From an uncultured Clostridia bacterium (GTDB lineage Bacteria; Bacillota; Clostridia; Christensenellales; CAG-138): 64,000 bases of DNA. The DNA lies in assembly GCA_944366945.1 (NCBI GenBank), contig CALVWJ010000007.1, forward strand, positions 19,076-83,075, written 5' to 3'. The position numbers were made by a program, and so were the translations under genes. Under the pieces are notes generated by a model. That model did not search any database, was not told the origin of the DNA, and worked only from the letters and a program-made list of their open reading frames with translations. Shown here one piece after another: positions 18,137-27,408 of the stretch; positions within the stretch are counted from its first letter, which is position 1; each line of letters starts with the position of its first letter.

Positions 18137-18535
18137 ACGGCAGCGGGGGCTGCAGCATCTAACCTTTGCTTCGCAGCATCTCCACATGCCATTGGGTTAC
18201 GATCCCGGCTGGTCAACATTTTCGTGAGTATACCATAGGCAGAAAATCAGAAAATCCGCACAGAATGCCTAAAGCATTGCCTTCTGGAAAGGCGTGCGCC
18301 TTCGGACGCCTGATGCCTAAAGGTCCGCTGCATTTGGGGATATGCAGATTTGCTTATTCATAAAGCAGGCGTTGTGCCATTCTGTTGGCATATGCTTTCA
18401 TGTTCCCGTTGCCTTCTCTTTTTCCCCGCCCGGATAGGCCACCGCATGAAACGGCATAACCTCTGGGCCGCAATGCCAAAGCTTATTGCGCGTGCCGACG
18501 GGCTGCACCGGCCGGACGGCTGACTTCCGCCGTAC
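18137..18535. other. Gene-less interval
   Basis: About 400 bp between convergent spoIID and the small lipoprotein gene. No supported coding frame, promoter or clear terminator was seen. Confidence 0.5.
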
Positions 18536-18916
18536 TTATCCTAGCGGCAAAACCAGCATTGGATCCACATCCGTAATGGTTACGGTTTGTGCATAATACC
18601 AGGCAAGCTCTTCGGTGGGGGATTTGCCGATGAACCCCTCCGGCCGTTCGGCCGGTTCTCCTAATGCCACTGTAACAAAAAGCCCTGCAACTATGCGGTC
18701 GATTCCATGTTCCTTTGCTGCCAAAGCCTCGATGCGCAATTCGGTTTCCTCTGTAATGCGGAACCCGACGTCCTCCCCCGTTGCATCCTCCGTGACCACA
18801 AAATAATCTGCTCCAGAGCGTCCGATAAAGCCAGTGCAGTCTTGCATGGTGCCGCTGCAAGCGAAAAGCGTCCAAACCAGCACGACTATTAGGCGCGCAA
18901 GCTTCTTTTGTTTCAT
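18536..18916 (-). CDS. Small putative lipoprotein, unknown function
   Basis: 126 residues. A basic start (MKQKKLARL), hydrophobic core and LFAC give a lipoprotein-type signal peptide with a cysteine near residue 20. The rest is an acidic soluble domain (DYFVVTEDATGEDVGFRITEETELRIEAL...) that I do not recognise. GGAAGG lies before the ATG at 18916; the frame is open further upstream but without a site. It follows the L,D-transpeptidase gene by 72 bp on the same strand and may be co-transcribed. Confidence 0.6.
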   Translation of the reverse strand: MKQKKLARLIVVLVWTLFACSGTMQDCTGFIGRSGADYFVVTEDATGEDVGFRITEETELRIEALAAKEHGIDRIVAGLFVTVALGEPAERPEGFIGKSPTEELAWYYAQTVTITDVDPMLVLPLG

Positions 18917-18988
18917 AGCCAACCTTCCATAAAAAATACCCGCCGGCCATGCTGATGCACGCGCCGGCGGTTCCATTTCCTTTTATAT

Positions 18989-20320
18989 TTAGCCCATAAT
19001 CAAGCAGCTGTTATGCATGTAGCCCGTGTAGCCATTGGCCTTGCAGTAATACCAGCCAGTTTCTGAAACAGAAAGAATCGTAACCGGCGTGCCGCCGTTG
19101 ATGAGTGCCACAACCGGCGCGCTGGTGCTGCCTGTCGCGCGCATGCGCGCCTGCGTTCCTTCCTTAACGCGCGTGCCAGAAGAAACGCCGGAACCTGTCA
19201 CCGTTCCCGAGCTCTGCGAGCCGCCAATGGATACACCGTCATTTGTGCTGGTGTCTTCCTGTACTCCAAAGGCATCTTCCAGTTTCGGATAAACCAGCGA
19301 AGTCTCCTTTTCAACGTATTTAGTGCGCAGATAGCCCTCTACACCATTATAAGAGCCATACCACCAGCCTTTTTTGGGGTTGGATACCACTTCTGCCTCT
19401 CCGCCCTTGGGGATGGTGACGAGCTTTTTCGCACTCGTGCTCATGGATTCATATACGTAGGTTTTCTGGGTAGCAGTATAGGTGACCTGCGTTTCCACAG
19501 GCGCATCCGGATAGAAGAAGATATACTGTGTTTTCACATAGCCGAGCGTGCCATCTTCAAGCTCTACCTTGCACCAATCCGAACCGATCTGCAGGAGCGT
19601 CATTTTCTGGCCGCGGGAAAGCGTTGCCACAGTGGTATCACGCGAAGTTGAAAAGCCTGTGCGCACCGGCACATTATCATAACGGGCAATCGCAGGGATT
19701 ACCACTGGGTCAGCCTTTGTATCTTCGGGCTGCTCATATTTAGAATAGGAAGGGATTTCCGCCTTCAGCTGTTTTACAAGCTCTGGATCAGCTTCCTTTT
19801 TCCGGTCGATCTTGCAGGTTGTCCCCGGCGGGCAATTGTAGAAAATCCACTGCGCTACATGGGGCAGCACGCGCACACAACCATGGGATACAGCCTTGCC
19901 CAGGTTATTATACGCTGAGCGGGACATGCTCGAAAGCTTGGTAGAATTATACATAACGGAGTGGATATAGATGCCGCGTACCACCTGCGTCCAATACTGC
20001 GCATATTGGCCGAACGCAACGAAATAGCCGAAGCGTTCTTTCAAATCACCCAGTTTAAAGGTGCCAGCTCCCGTCTGGTTTTCTTCGTTCCCGGTTGTGC
20101 ACAGGCTTTGCAGCACAATCGGCCCGCCGATCGGCCCTTCATAAACGGTGATGATTTGGTTGACCAGATCGATCTCAATCGTGTAGCGGTTGGGATCGGT
20201 ATTATCATAATCGATCTTGCTGGTCATGCCCGGTAAAACTTTCGCCTCAGCCGGCATGCTTGGGATCAGCGCAATGGCCATCATGAGGCAAAGCGCTAGC
20301 GCAAACAGGCGTTTCTTCAT
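18989..20320 (-). CDS. L,D-transpeptidase (YkuD) with SH3b repeats
   Basis: 443-residue secreted protein. A signal peptide (MKKRLFALALCLMMAIALIP...AEA) is followed by a YkuD domain at residues ~45-180 with the motif IHSVMYN...SHGCVRVLP, whose Cys attacks the peptide stem to form 3-3 cross-links or attach proteins. Three bacterial SH3 repeats follow (DNVPVRTGFSTSRDTTVATL, TYVYESMSTSAKKLVTIP and ARMRATGSTSAPVVALIN regions), likely binding cell wall. A Ser/Gly/Thr-rich linker precedes the last one. Spore cortex or vegetative wall are both possible. Confidence 0.93.
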   Translation of the reverse strand: MKKRLFALALCLMMAIALIPSMPAEAKVLPGMTSKIDYDNTDPNRYTIEIDLVNQIITVYEGPIGGPIVLQSLCTTGNEENQTGAGTFKLGDLKERFGYFVAFGQYAQYWTQVVRGIYIHSVMYNSTKLSSMSRSAYNNLGKAVSHGCVRVLPHVAQWIFYNCPPGTTCKIDRKKEADPELVKQLKAEIPSYSKYEQPEDTKADPVVIPAIARYDNVPVRTGFSTSRDTTVATLSRGQKMTLLQIGSDWCKVELEDGTLGYVKTQYIFFYPDAPVETQVTYTATQKTYVYESMSTSAKKLVTIPKGGEAEVVSNPKKGWWYGSYNGVEGYLRTKYVEKETSLVYPKLEDAFGVQEDTSTNDGVSIGGSQSSGTVTGSGVSSGTRVKEGTQARMRATGSTSAPVVALINGGTPVTILSVSETGWYYCKANGYTGYMHNSCLIMG

Positions 20321-20364
20321 TTTGATTCCTCCATCCGTTTTTTATCGAAAATAAAGCGCAGCGG

Positions 20365-21198
20365 TCAAGCCGGCTTTTTTTCATTCGAACCCGAATTCCT
20401 GCAAAGAAAATAGGTCGCTGCAAACCCACCTGCAAATAAGGCGACGCACAGCACTTGAATCCAGGACCATGAAAAGCCCGGGAAAATCAGCACAATGGAT
20501 CCTGCAAGCAATCCAAGCACCGTATAATATGCATATCCATGATGCCGGTCAAACATTCGCTTGACAAACGCAATGGTTGCAAGCACGGTTGCTCCAGCGC
20601 CTACGGCAACACATGCCATAACGGGGATATCGAACCGGTTGAGCGCAGAAAGCAGCGGCTCATAAAGCCCCATATACATCAAAATAAACGAAGTGCTGAT
20701 GCCGGGGATCACCGTCCCGAGCGCAATGAGCACCCCCGCAAGCGCTGCGGTCCACATCGTAAACGGCCAGGCTTGCCCGTCGGTCAAAAGCCGGTCTCCT
20801 GCAGCAAACAGCAGAATCAAGGCAATCCCAAACGCGGTTCCCAGCAGATAGCGTTTTTTAAAGCCATGCTGGTTGGCTTCTACCATAAAGGATGGGACAC
20901 CCCCGAGAACCATACCGATGAGCGCATACATCACGGGCATTTTCCAGTTTGCGATCAACCATTCCACCAAGCGGCTCGTTGCGAAAAGGCCGATTACACC
21001 ACCTATACCCAGAGGAAGAAGGAATAGCGTGTTGCGCTTGATCGCATGAAAAAAGCCCACCACAGCATCAATCACCGGGCGGTAAACGCCAAGGGAAACC
21101 GCAATCACCCCGCCACTTGCGCCAGGCAAGATTGCCGCAATGCCGATAATGGCCCCTTTTAGCATCCGCATCCAGAATCCGTCTCTTCTTTGGTTCAT
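20365..21198 (-). CDS. DUF368 membrane protein (PopT-type lipid carrier transporter)
   Basis: 277 residues with about eight hydrophobic helices. The family motif LKGAIIGIAAILPGASGGVIAVSLG is near the N-terminus and its second copy GTVIPGISTSFILMYMGLYEPLL is in the second half. DUF368 proteins (PopT) were shown to return undecaprenyl phosphate across the membrane for wall synthesis; assigning that role here is by family. ATG 21198 is chosen because a GGAG lies 6 nt upstream, but an ATG at 21282 in the same frame cannot be excluded. It is 44 bp upstream of the L,D-transpeptidase on the same strand. Confidence 0.85.
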   Translation of the reverse strand: MNQRRDGFWMRMLKGAIIGIAAILPGASGGVIAVSLGVYRPVIDAVVGFFHAIKRNTLFLLPLGIGGVIGLFATSRLVEWLIANWKMPVMYALIGMVLGGVPSFMVEANQHGFKKRYLLGTAFGIALILLFAAGDRLLTDGQAWPFTMWTAALAGVLIALGTVIPGISTSFILMYMGLYEPLLSALNRFDIPVMACVAVGAGATVLATIAFVKRMFDRHHGYAYYTVLGLLAGSIVLIFPGFSWSWIQVLCVALFAGGFAATYFLCRNSGSNEKKPA

Positions 21199-21405
21199 CC
21201 AACTCTCCAAGCCCCCTGCATTCTGCATCCTCCGCTGCTTCATATGGGGCTGTTTTTTATATTGTATCTCAAAATCTTCCATGAAGTACAGGGGTTTAAA
21301 TAAAATTTACAATTGGTTATTTTTTGCACACATCCCCAATTTTCTCTTGCAAAGCTGCTCGAAATGATGTATTATAGTTGGGCATGAGCATGCTAAGCGC
21401 GTCGC

Positions 21406-21497
21406 GGAGAGATGGCTGAGCTGGTCGAAGGCGCACGACTGGAAATCGTGTATACCTCATAAGGGTATCGAGGGTTCGAATCCCTCTCTCTCCGCCA
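21406..21497 (+). tRNA. tRNA-Ser (anticodon GGA)
   Basis: 92 nt with encoded CCA. Acceptor GGAGAGA pairs with TCTCTCC, discriminator G; anticodon stem CACGA/TCGTG holds the loop CTGGAAA (anticodon GGA); a long class II variable arm (TACC/GGTA) and a T-arm GAGGG-TTCGAAT-CCCTC follow. Its 3' half, from the anticodon loop on, comes from the integrated element: the original half lies at 33853-33910. Confidence 0.95.
21439..21497 (+). repeat. attL: junction of integrated element within tRNA-Ser
   Basis: The 13-bp core CTGGAAATCGTGT (21439-21451) recurs at 33853-33865. Beyond the core the two copies differ in the variable arm and outer T-stem but share GGGTTCGAATCCC and TCTCTCCGCCA. Crossover in the anticodon loop/stem region is inferred. 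Confidence 0.8.
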
Positions 21498-21499
21498 TG

Positions 21500-21526
21500 A
21501 AAAAGCCCCTGAGTTAGGGGCTTTTT
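21500..21526 (+). terminator. Terminator after tRNA-Ser
   Basis: AAAAAGCCCCT (21500-21510) pairs with AGGGGCTTTTT (21516-21526); U-runs on both strands, so it can also end the int transcript. It lies inside the element and replaces the tRNA's original terminator, now at 33919. Confidence 0.85.
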
Positions 21527-21581
21527 CTTATACCCGGAAGCATTCTGTTTTCGTACTGCCTACGTGTCAAACTCACAGCTT

Positions 21582-21601
21582 GCTATGGTGTTTGCTATGG
21601 T
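21582..21601 (+). repeat. Left-end GCTATGGT repeats (possible integrase arm sites)
   Basis: GCTATGGT at 21582 and 21594, spaced 12 bp. The same octamer appears three times near the right end (33727, 33739, 33760). Placement between attL and int fits arm-type sites for the integrase N-terminal domain (inference). Confidence 0.55.
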
Positions 21602-21632
21602 GAGTCTAGGCAGCATCAGAAAACATGGCGCA

Positions 21633-23006
21633 TTACTTGGCACCAAACAGGCCTTCCATCACCTTTGCTGGCTGCTGTGCCTTTTCCATAACGGTGATGT
21701 AGGTATCCGCCGTAATGCTTATGGTGCTGTGACCCAGTGTTTCCGAAATCACCTTCAGCGGCACATCCTGTTCCAGTAATAGACTGGCGCAAGTATGCCG
21801 AAGGTCGTGCAGTCTAACATCCGGCAGGGACAGATCTTTCAATATCTTTTTGAACTTGTGATAGACTGTCTGCGGGTTCTTCGGGGAGCCATCCTCATTG
21901 CAGCATATCAGGTCGTTATCTTGGTATTTTGCGCCCAATAGCAGCTTTTGACTGGCAACCTCTTTCTTTCGGCTCTTAATGCTGTCCAAAACATAGTCCG
22001 GCACGTATAGCTTGCGCACGCTGCTGTCAGTCTTAAGAGCTTTAATACCCCATGTTCGAGGCTGTCCTTTCCGTTCTTCCAGCCCTGTTACCTGCTGAAC
22101 CACCGCTATGGTTTTTCTCTCAAAATCCACATCCTGAAACCTTAGCCCCATAGCTTCACCGCGCCTCAGGCCCGATGACAGCATCAGCAAAACCGGCGTT
22201 TCTATGTTGCTTCCCAGTACGCCCTTTAGCAGTATACTTGCCTGCTCCTTTGTAAGGGGGTTCGGATGGAACCGCTCCCCCTTCGGGCAGACTGCATATA
22301 CAGCAGGGTTTTTAGTCAACAGGTCATCGGCCACCGCATCGTTTAAGGCCTTGCGTATGGTCGCATGGACATAGCGCACACTGGCGGGAGATAAGCCATG
22401 CTTTTCCTGTAACTCGAAATAAAATCTGGTCAGCATGTGCCTGTCCAGCCGCTGAAGCTTCACACTGCCGATATGGGGCAGAATGTGCGTTTTTATATTG
22501 ACATCATATCCTCTTGCTGTACCCTGTGCCAGCGTGTGGCTATGGGTATCAAACCACTGTTGTAAGTATTGGCCAAGGGTCAAGCTGCTGAAATTTTTAT
22601 AAGTGCCCAGCTCTATCTCAGCCTGCGCCTTGCGCAGCGCGGCCTTGGCCTCGGCTTCCGTTTTAAAGCCGCCAACCCATTTAGGTTTGCCTACTTTCCC
22701 CGTTAAGGGGTCAGGTGGATATAATATAATTGTCCAGGTTTTTCCTCGTTGAAAGGGATTGGTCTTTTCTTTTTTAATGTTTTTAATTGTGTTCTTGTTT
22801 GTATCCACGGTCTGCCGTCCTTTCTCAAACGGTACGGCAGCAAACCCCTGATTATATTCTGTTGCCAAGGTGCGATGAGAAAATTCTATTATATCATGCT
22901 GATGTATGTCCATCGGGTCATTTGATATTTCCTTCGTCACCTTGGGTAAAATGCGGGTTGCATAGGCGTTTTCTAAACGGGCGGCTGTTACCGACCAATA
23001 AGCCAT
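21633..23006 (-). CDS. Tyrosine integrase of the element
   Basis: 457 residues. Catalytic residues are in place: Arg in LSSGLRRGEA (~285), His and Arg in HDLRHT (~400-403), His in LGHSTI (~426), and the nucleophile Tyr in TADTYITVM (~436). Residues ~90-150 form an arm-binding domain with the pattern GKTWTIILYPPDPLTGK...WVGGFKTEAEA, followed by a SAM-like core-binding domain. The first ~80 residues are an extra, unrecognised extension. The ATG at 23006 has GAGGGGG 7 nt upstream and overlaps the end of xis by 19 bp. It lies next to attL, as expected for an integrase. Confidence 0.95.
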   Translation of the reverse strand: MAYWSVTAARLENAYATRILPKVTKEISNDPMDIHQHDIIEFSHRTLATEYNQGFAAVPFEKGRQTVDTNKNTIKNIKKEKTNPFQRGKTWTIILYPPDPLTGKVGKPKWVGGFKTEAEAKAALRKAQAEIELGTYKNFSSLTLGQYLQQWFDTHSHTLAQGTARGYDVNIKTHILPHIGSVKLQRLDRHMLTRFYFELQEKHGLSPASVRYVHATIRKALNDAVADDLLTKNPAVYAVCPKGERFHPNPLTKEQASILLKGVLGSNIETPVLLMLSSGLRRGEAMGLRFQDVDFERKTIAVVQQVTGLEERKGQPRTWGIKALKTDSSVRKLYVPDYVLDSIKSRKKEVASQKLLLGAKYQDNDLICCNEDGSPKNPQTVYHKFKKILKDLSLPDVRLHDLRHTCASLLLEQDVPLKVISETLGHSTISITADTYITVMEKAQQPAKVMEGLFGAK

Positions 23007-23158
23007 GATTCAACCCCCTCTTTGGGAATTCGTATCGCCTTTCCGATGCGCAAAACCGGAAACGGCGGGTCGTTGATTAGTTTGTAAACCGCCGTGCGGC
23101 TGATGCCCAACAGGGTTTGAAGTTCCTTGGGGGTGTATGTAATCTTTTCGTTGTTCAT
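22988..23158 (-). CDS. Excisionase-like small HTH protein
   Basis: 56 residues: MNNEKITYTPKELQTLLGIS, then RTAVYKLINDPPFPVLRIGK and a WLIGR end. This is the helix-turn-helix plus wing of the AlpA/Xis-like HTH_17 family, which bends attachment-site DNA for excision. It lies 12 bp after the primase stop and its last codons overlap the integrase start in another frame, so all three genes form one tightly coupled unit. Excision or integration control is the likely role (inference from family and position). Confidence 0.82.
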   Translation of the reverse strand: MNNEKITYTPKELQTLLGISRTAVYKLINDPPFPVLRIGKAIRIPKEGVESWLIGR

Positions 23159-23170
23159 GCTTTAAGCCTC

Positions 23171-25591
23171 CTACTCAAAATCTCCAACATCTCCATCATT
23201 TGCATCTGTTGGAGCATCTTTAAAGCGATAGTTCACCAACATGTTACGAGGAGAATTCTGGGTTCTGGGAGGGCGCATAAACCTGACTTCTCCTCTCCTG
23301 CTAAGCTCCGCAAAAAAGGCTTTTTGGTTCATTCCATCTTCTCCATGAGCCGCACACCATTCTTTATATTTAACATGAGCTTCCCCGGTAGAGGCTGCGC
23401 AGCCGTCAGCTCGCTCTAAGTATTCGTCAAAGAACGCCTGAAATCTATTGCTGGTTCTGGCATACGATTGTGTAGCTTCGCGCACAGCTCGAGGCGTATC
23501 AAGTCCTTGCTCCATTAACAGCCTATAACCTTCCACAGCCCAGTTCAGAACTGCACTTAAATTTTCGGGCTGCATCAGCTCCTGTTTCAGCCCCATATCC
23601 CGCGCTGCCATATCGAAATGGCGGGAGAATGGGATGACATACACACGGTCAGAGGCAAATAGAGTTTGGTCTGTAACTTCTGGCAGGTCATTCACACTGA
23701 AAAACAGCTTGAACGCGCTCTTATACTCAAAGGAGTTTTCATGCAGATACCGCGCTACCAGCGTGTCGTTGCCCGTAATCGTTTTTAGCAACGATGCGTG
23801 CAATGTCATTTTTTTATCAGGCTCAGATGCGCTGACCAGTCTGGCTCCCGCAAGCCTTGCGATATCTTCATTTGGTGCGCTGCCATTATACCTGTGCTTT
23901 TGAGCAAAGCTGCTGGGGCTTGCAGCTTTTGCATAGTCGCCAAAGGTTTTGAGTAAAACCTCCATGGCCGTACCTTTGCCGTTTCTTGTAGTCATTCCAA
24001 ACAGTATAAAAAAGCATTCAAACCGGGTGTCACCGCTCAGCGCATAACCGCAGGCCCTTTGAAAGAAATTCTCAAGCTCTTTGTCTCCTTGAAAAATCTC
24101 TTCCAGAAACCTTGTCCATCTGGGACTTGTGGCGTTTGGATTATATACCGCCTCTGTTTTCTGCGTAAGGTAGTCAAATGCACTATGCTCCCTGAACTCC
24201 ATTGTTTGAAGGTCGAGCGTGCCGTTAGGGGTATTTACAAGATAAGGGGCGTCGTCGAACTCCCGCATATTCATGGAGCGGACAGTTGTCGCATCCTTAA
24301 TTACAGTTTCCCGGTATGAGCGGCTTTGCCACTTCTTAATGGTAGCCAGACTGGCTTTTATGGATTCTTCTGGAAGAATATGCTTGTGAACCTCCAACAA
24401 CCTTGCAAGCTGCTTACATTCAGACATAATACCTACCCCCTGATGGTCTTTCTTCCAAACGCTGCCATCGTATATGAGCCAGATGTTTCGGGCAGGAATA
24501 AAACGGGCTTTTTCCTTTACAAAATCGGCTAGCAACTCTCCGCTGCCAATATGTGAAAAGCCATATAAGGGGTTGCCGCCTATCAAATAGTCAGTTATCA
24601 GTTTTTCTATGATCTTATCTTCGGTTATAGCGGCATCGGTATTTTCGTGCTTAGGCATAGGTGCTAAGCTGTTACTCTCCTTCTTTGGAGAATATACTTC
24701 GTGACATCCTGCTATTGCCTTTGTAATAACATCCGCTCCATAGGTAGATGAGCCTCGCCTTGAATCCCACTTATCCCGCATCAGCCCAGACCGGCGGAAC
24801 AGGCTATCCATACGCTCAGCATCCCTGCACGTCCAAAACGCCAAGTGGCTGCACAGTGCCAAATCAGCCTCGCTTTGAGAGGGATAGCCGGTTATATCGC
24901 CAGCCCACAGCGCGGAGAACTGCGTCCCGTTTTTTGCGGCCTGAGCTTTTTCAATAAGCTTATCGTCAGAACACTCTATTTTGGAAGAAAGCAACTTGAG
25001 AGCTGGTTTATGGCACTCATGCTTGTCCGTTCCGCGCCGCATGTATTTTTCCAAAACCTCCGTTAATGCTTCGTCCCGCTGAGCCAGCTCTCCCGTTCCC
25101 TCTAATCGGTTGCCGGTTAGGGTCACGAATTTGCTGGTTGCCTTCGCAACATAGACCTCAAGGCCGGATTTTTGATTATGGATATAGAACCGTTCCTTAT
25201 CATAGAGAAAGTCAGAGGTTCGGAATATAATACGGATACCCTTGCCGCTGGGGCTAAGCTCGGTATAGCTGTCCATGCAGTCGATAATATCTCTTGCCAT
25301 ATTGCTAAGCCTTCCAACTTCATCAACACAATGGTCGATATCAATAGCCGATATGCCGTCGAAGACGCCCAGACCGATGCCGCTATAATCGGAAACAGCG
25401 CTTACAGCTTCATCAAAGCTGCAAAAGCTCTCCACCGCATTTGACCTTGCGAGCAATCCGGTGCGGGGGTTATAGGGTATTTTTGTAGTGCGGCCATTGT
25501 GGGTCTCATAGCGCCATGTGCAGAAGCGGCCATGCTGCTTGAGGTAGTCGGGAATATTGTGTGTCCTTGCGAACACATCATATGGTTTCAT
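23171..25591 (-). CDS. P4-family primase/helicase (replication protein)
   Basis: 806 residues. The N-terminal ~220 residues look like the primase-polymerase domain found in such proteins (YNPRTGLLAR, GIGLGVFDGISAIDIDHC with acidic residues, LSPSGKGIRIIF). The middle has a D5_N region (FIPARNIWLIYDGSVWKKD) and the C-terminal part a superfamily 3 helicase with Walker A GMTTRNGKGTAMEVLL and the sensor-like LFFSVNDLPE. AAGGAGG precedes the ATG. Such enzymes start replication of phage satellites and plasmids, suggesting that the excised element can replicate. Confidence 0.92.
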   Translation of the reverse strand: MKPYDVFARTHNIPDYLKQHGRFCTWRYETHNGRTTKIPYNPRTGLLARSNAVESFCSFDEAVSAVSDYSGIGLGVFDGISAIDIDHCVDEVGRLSNMARDIIDCMDSYTELSPSGKGIRIIFRTSDFLYDKERFYIHNQKSGLEVYVAKATSKFVTLTGNRLEGTGELAQRDEALTEVLEKYMRRGTDKHECHKPALKLLSSKIECSDDKLIEKAQAAKNGTQFSALWAGDITGYPSQSEADLALCSHLAFWTCRDAERMDSLFRRSGLMRDKWDSRRGSSTYGADVITKAIAGCHEVYSPKKESNSLAPMPKHENTDAAITEDKIIEKLITDYLIGGNPLYGFSHIGSGELLADFVKEKARFIPARNIWLIYDGSVWKKDHQGVGIMSECKQLARLLEVHKHILPEESIKASLATIKKWQSRSYRETVIKDATTVRSMNMREFDDAPYLVNTPNGTLDLQTMEFREHSAFDYLTQKTEAVYNPNATSPRWTRFLEEIFQGDKELENFFQRACGYALSGDTRFECFFILFGMTTRNGKGTAMEVLLKTFGDYAKAASPSSFAQKHRYNGSAPNEDIARLAGARLVSASEPDKKMTLHASLLKTITGNDTLVARYLHENSFEYKSAFKLFFSVNDLPEVTDQTLFASDRVYVIPFSRHFDMAARDMGLKQELMQPENLSAVLNWAVEGYRLLMEQGLDTPRAVREATQSYARTSNRFQAFFDEYLERADGCAASTGEAHVKYKEWCAAHGEDGMNQKAFFAELSRRGEVRFMRPPRTQNSPRNMLVNYRFKDAPTDANDGDVGDFE

Positions 25592-25644
25592 ATTGTTTTT
25601 GTCCTCCTTAAATTAGGAATTACAGCCGGCTGCTTTTGAAATTA

Positions 25645-25673
25645 ATTATAGTCGGTGTTAAAATACCTGTCTA
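25645..25673 (-). promoter_or_regulatory. Promoter for primase-xis-int
   Basis: Minus strand TAGACA (25673-25668), 17-bp spacer, TATAAT (25650-25645). It abuts the oppositely directed XRE promoter. Confidence 0.7.
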
Positions 25674-25675
25674 AA

Positions 25676-25704
25676 TTGCCGAAATTATATTTTTATGGTA
25701 ATAT
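25676..25704 (+). promoter_or_regulatory. Promoter for the XRE repressor gene, with inverted repeat
   Basis: TTGCCG, 17-bp spacer, TAATAT. An inverted repeat GTAATAT (25698-25704) and ATATTAC (25713-25719) spans the start point and could be an autoregulatory operator. Confidence 0.55.
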
Positions 25705-25736
25705 GGTTACTAAATATTACTACACAAGGAGTCAAC

Positions 25737-26642
25737 ATGAGTTCAAGTGATACCAAATATCTGATTTACGATAAAGATGAGATTGCGAAGCGGCTAAAGG
25801 AGCAGCGCAAACTGACAGGACATAGCCAAGCGCAGCTGGCGAAGAAAATAGACGCTTTAATCGGCAAGGCTGCGAATCAAAATGGGCTGTGCATGGATAA
25901 ACATGCAGGAGTCGAATATGTATCCGGATGGGAAAACAACACCCGGGCTATAACTCTGAATGTCCTCATGGCGTATTCAAAAATATATAATGTATCACTC
26001 GACTTTCTTATGGGGAGAACTCCGGATTGGAACCCTGAAAACCATGATATTAAAGAAAAAACTGGCCTGAGCGATAAGAGTTTAGTTGCTCTTGAGTCTA
26101 TAGGTGTATACACGGAAGATGACTATAAAGATACAATAGATTCTCTGCCCAAAAAACGATTGCTGCCAGATGAATATTTTGCCGCACGAATTGGTAAACC
26201 TTTGCCCGAAAAAGAGCGAGTTTCAATCGCATACGATTTTGTAAATTCATTTATCAATTATATGCTTTCAAGTCGCAAGCTCTGGCTCGATTCTGCATTC
26301 CTACTATTGCAAGCGGCCAATAATATCCAACGCAGCAGCGAAACGAGGTACCAGCTTGCTTCAAACGGTGAGAAAATTCTTCAAAATGTATCATCTACCA
26401 ACGATGCAGCTCTCACTTCTGAAATACGCAGTCACATAAGTAACCTTAACGAGTTTATCAGTGAGGCCGATGTTGACACAGATATTTATATATATATGGT
26501 GAAAGAAAGAATCACAGTAAAATTCAAAGAACTGCTGGATGCATATATTATAGATTATTTAAATAGAAGCTACAGTTTTAAAGAGTATCCTTCAAAGAGC
26601 CGAAATAAAGGCTTAAATATCGAAAAATCGTCGGATAGCTGA
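25737..26642 (+). CDS. XRE-family regulator of the element
   Basis: 301 residues. An N-terminal helix-turn-helix (EIAKRLKEQRKLTGHSQAQLAKKI, then GVEYVSGWENNTRAITLNVLMAYSKIYNVSLDFLMG) is followed by a ~200-residue helical domain I do not recognise. AAGGAG lies 6 nt before ATG 25737, inside a longer open frame. It diverges from primase-xis-int, the usual place for a phage-type repressor that keeps the element silent (inference). Its 3' end overlaps the convergent resolvase gene by 65 bp. Confidence 0.82.
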   Translation: MSSSDTKYLIYDKDEIAKRLKEQRKLTGHSQAQLAKKIDALIGKAANQNGLCMDKHAGVEYVSGWENNTRAITLNVLMAYSKIYNVSLDFLMGRTPDWNPENHDIKEKTGLSDKSLVALESIGVYTEDDYKDTIDSLPKKRLLPDEYFAARIGKPLPEKERVSIAYDFVNSFINYMLSSRKLWLDSAFLLLQAANNIQRSSETRYQLASNGEKILQNVSSTNDAALTSEIRSHISNLNEFISEADVDTDIYIYMVKERITVKFKELLDAYIIDYLNRSYSFKEYPSKSRNKGLNIEKSSDS

Positions 26643-27186
26643 CCCTGCACAGTTGTGCTAGAGCTTTCTTGGTAAGCTGTCCTTGTTCGTATAGTGGAAC
26701 ATATTTTAGGAATACACTCGGCAAATCATCTTTGCCCATGACAGGCCGCCCAATATTCTTGCCCTTGGCTTTGGCGGCAGCCATACCGCTCCGTACACGT
26801 GAGCGTATAAGCTGTAGCTCCAATTCCGAAAATACGCCAGCCATCTGTAAAAACGCTGCTGTCATGGGGTCAATCTGCCCTTGAGTACAGTCAATCGTCA
26901 GGCTGCCCAGTATCACCAGCCGAAGTTTTTTGGCCTGAATCTGTTCAATGGTCTCGCATAGTTGTCGGGTACTTCGGCTTAAGCGGGAAACCTCAGTAAC
27001 AATTATAGTATCACCATCCTGTGCTTTATCTTGTAGCAAGGCATTTAACTCTGCTTTCTGGGCTGCGTCCCCGTGTTCGAATTCCCCAATTAATACATCA
27101 GCGCCGGCCGCTTTTAATTCTCGCAGCTGGCGCGTCACATCCTGCTTGTTTTCATCTGTACTGCATCGTGCATAACCGAATTTCAT
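26578..27186 (-). CDS. Serine recombinase, resolvase/invertase type
   Basis: 202 residues. MKFGYARCSTDENKQDVTRQ holds the nucleophile serine (residue 9) and the conserved early Arg; VTEVSRLSRSTRQL and FSELELQLIRSRVRSGMAAAKAKGKNIGRP match the catalytic domain and its long E helix; a C-terminal HTH (LTKKALAQLCRVSYPTIFRYL) binds DNA. Length is that of small Tn3-type resolvases and Hin/Gin invertases. GAGGGGG precedes the ATG. It may resolve dimers of the replicating element; no matching inverted sites were found nearby. Confidence 0.92.
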   Translation of the reverse strand: MKFGYARCSTDENKQDVTRQLRELKAAGADVLIGEFEHGDAAQKAELNALLQDKAQDGDTIIVTEVSRLSRSTRQLCETIEQIQAKKLRLVILGSLTIDCTQGQIDPMTAAFLQMAGVFSELELQLIRSRVRSGMAAAKAKGKNIGRPVMGKDDLPSVFLKYVPLYEQGQLTKKALAQLCRVSYPTIFRYLSLYFGSLKDTL

Positions 27187-27408
27187 AGCGTACCCCCTCT
27201 TTATGAAGAATATTATAGTATATAAATAAAAGGGTGCCGAGGCGCATTTTATACAAAAATAGCCAAATTTACTATGATTTTTCCGTATTATCCTGTCACA
27301 AATAATTATAAAAGAAAGGAAATGCTTTCTTTTATACGCCTGCTCCGATGAAAAAGGAGCGGTCAGCTGCTCCGCCCCTTCAATACTATATTTAAATACA
27401 ATGCACTG

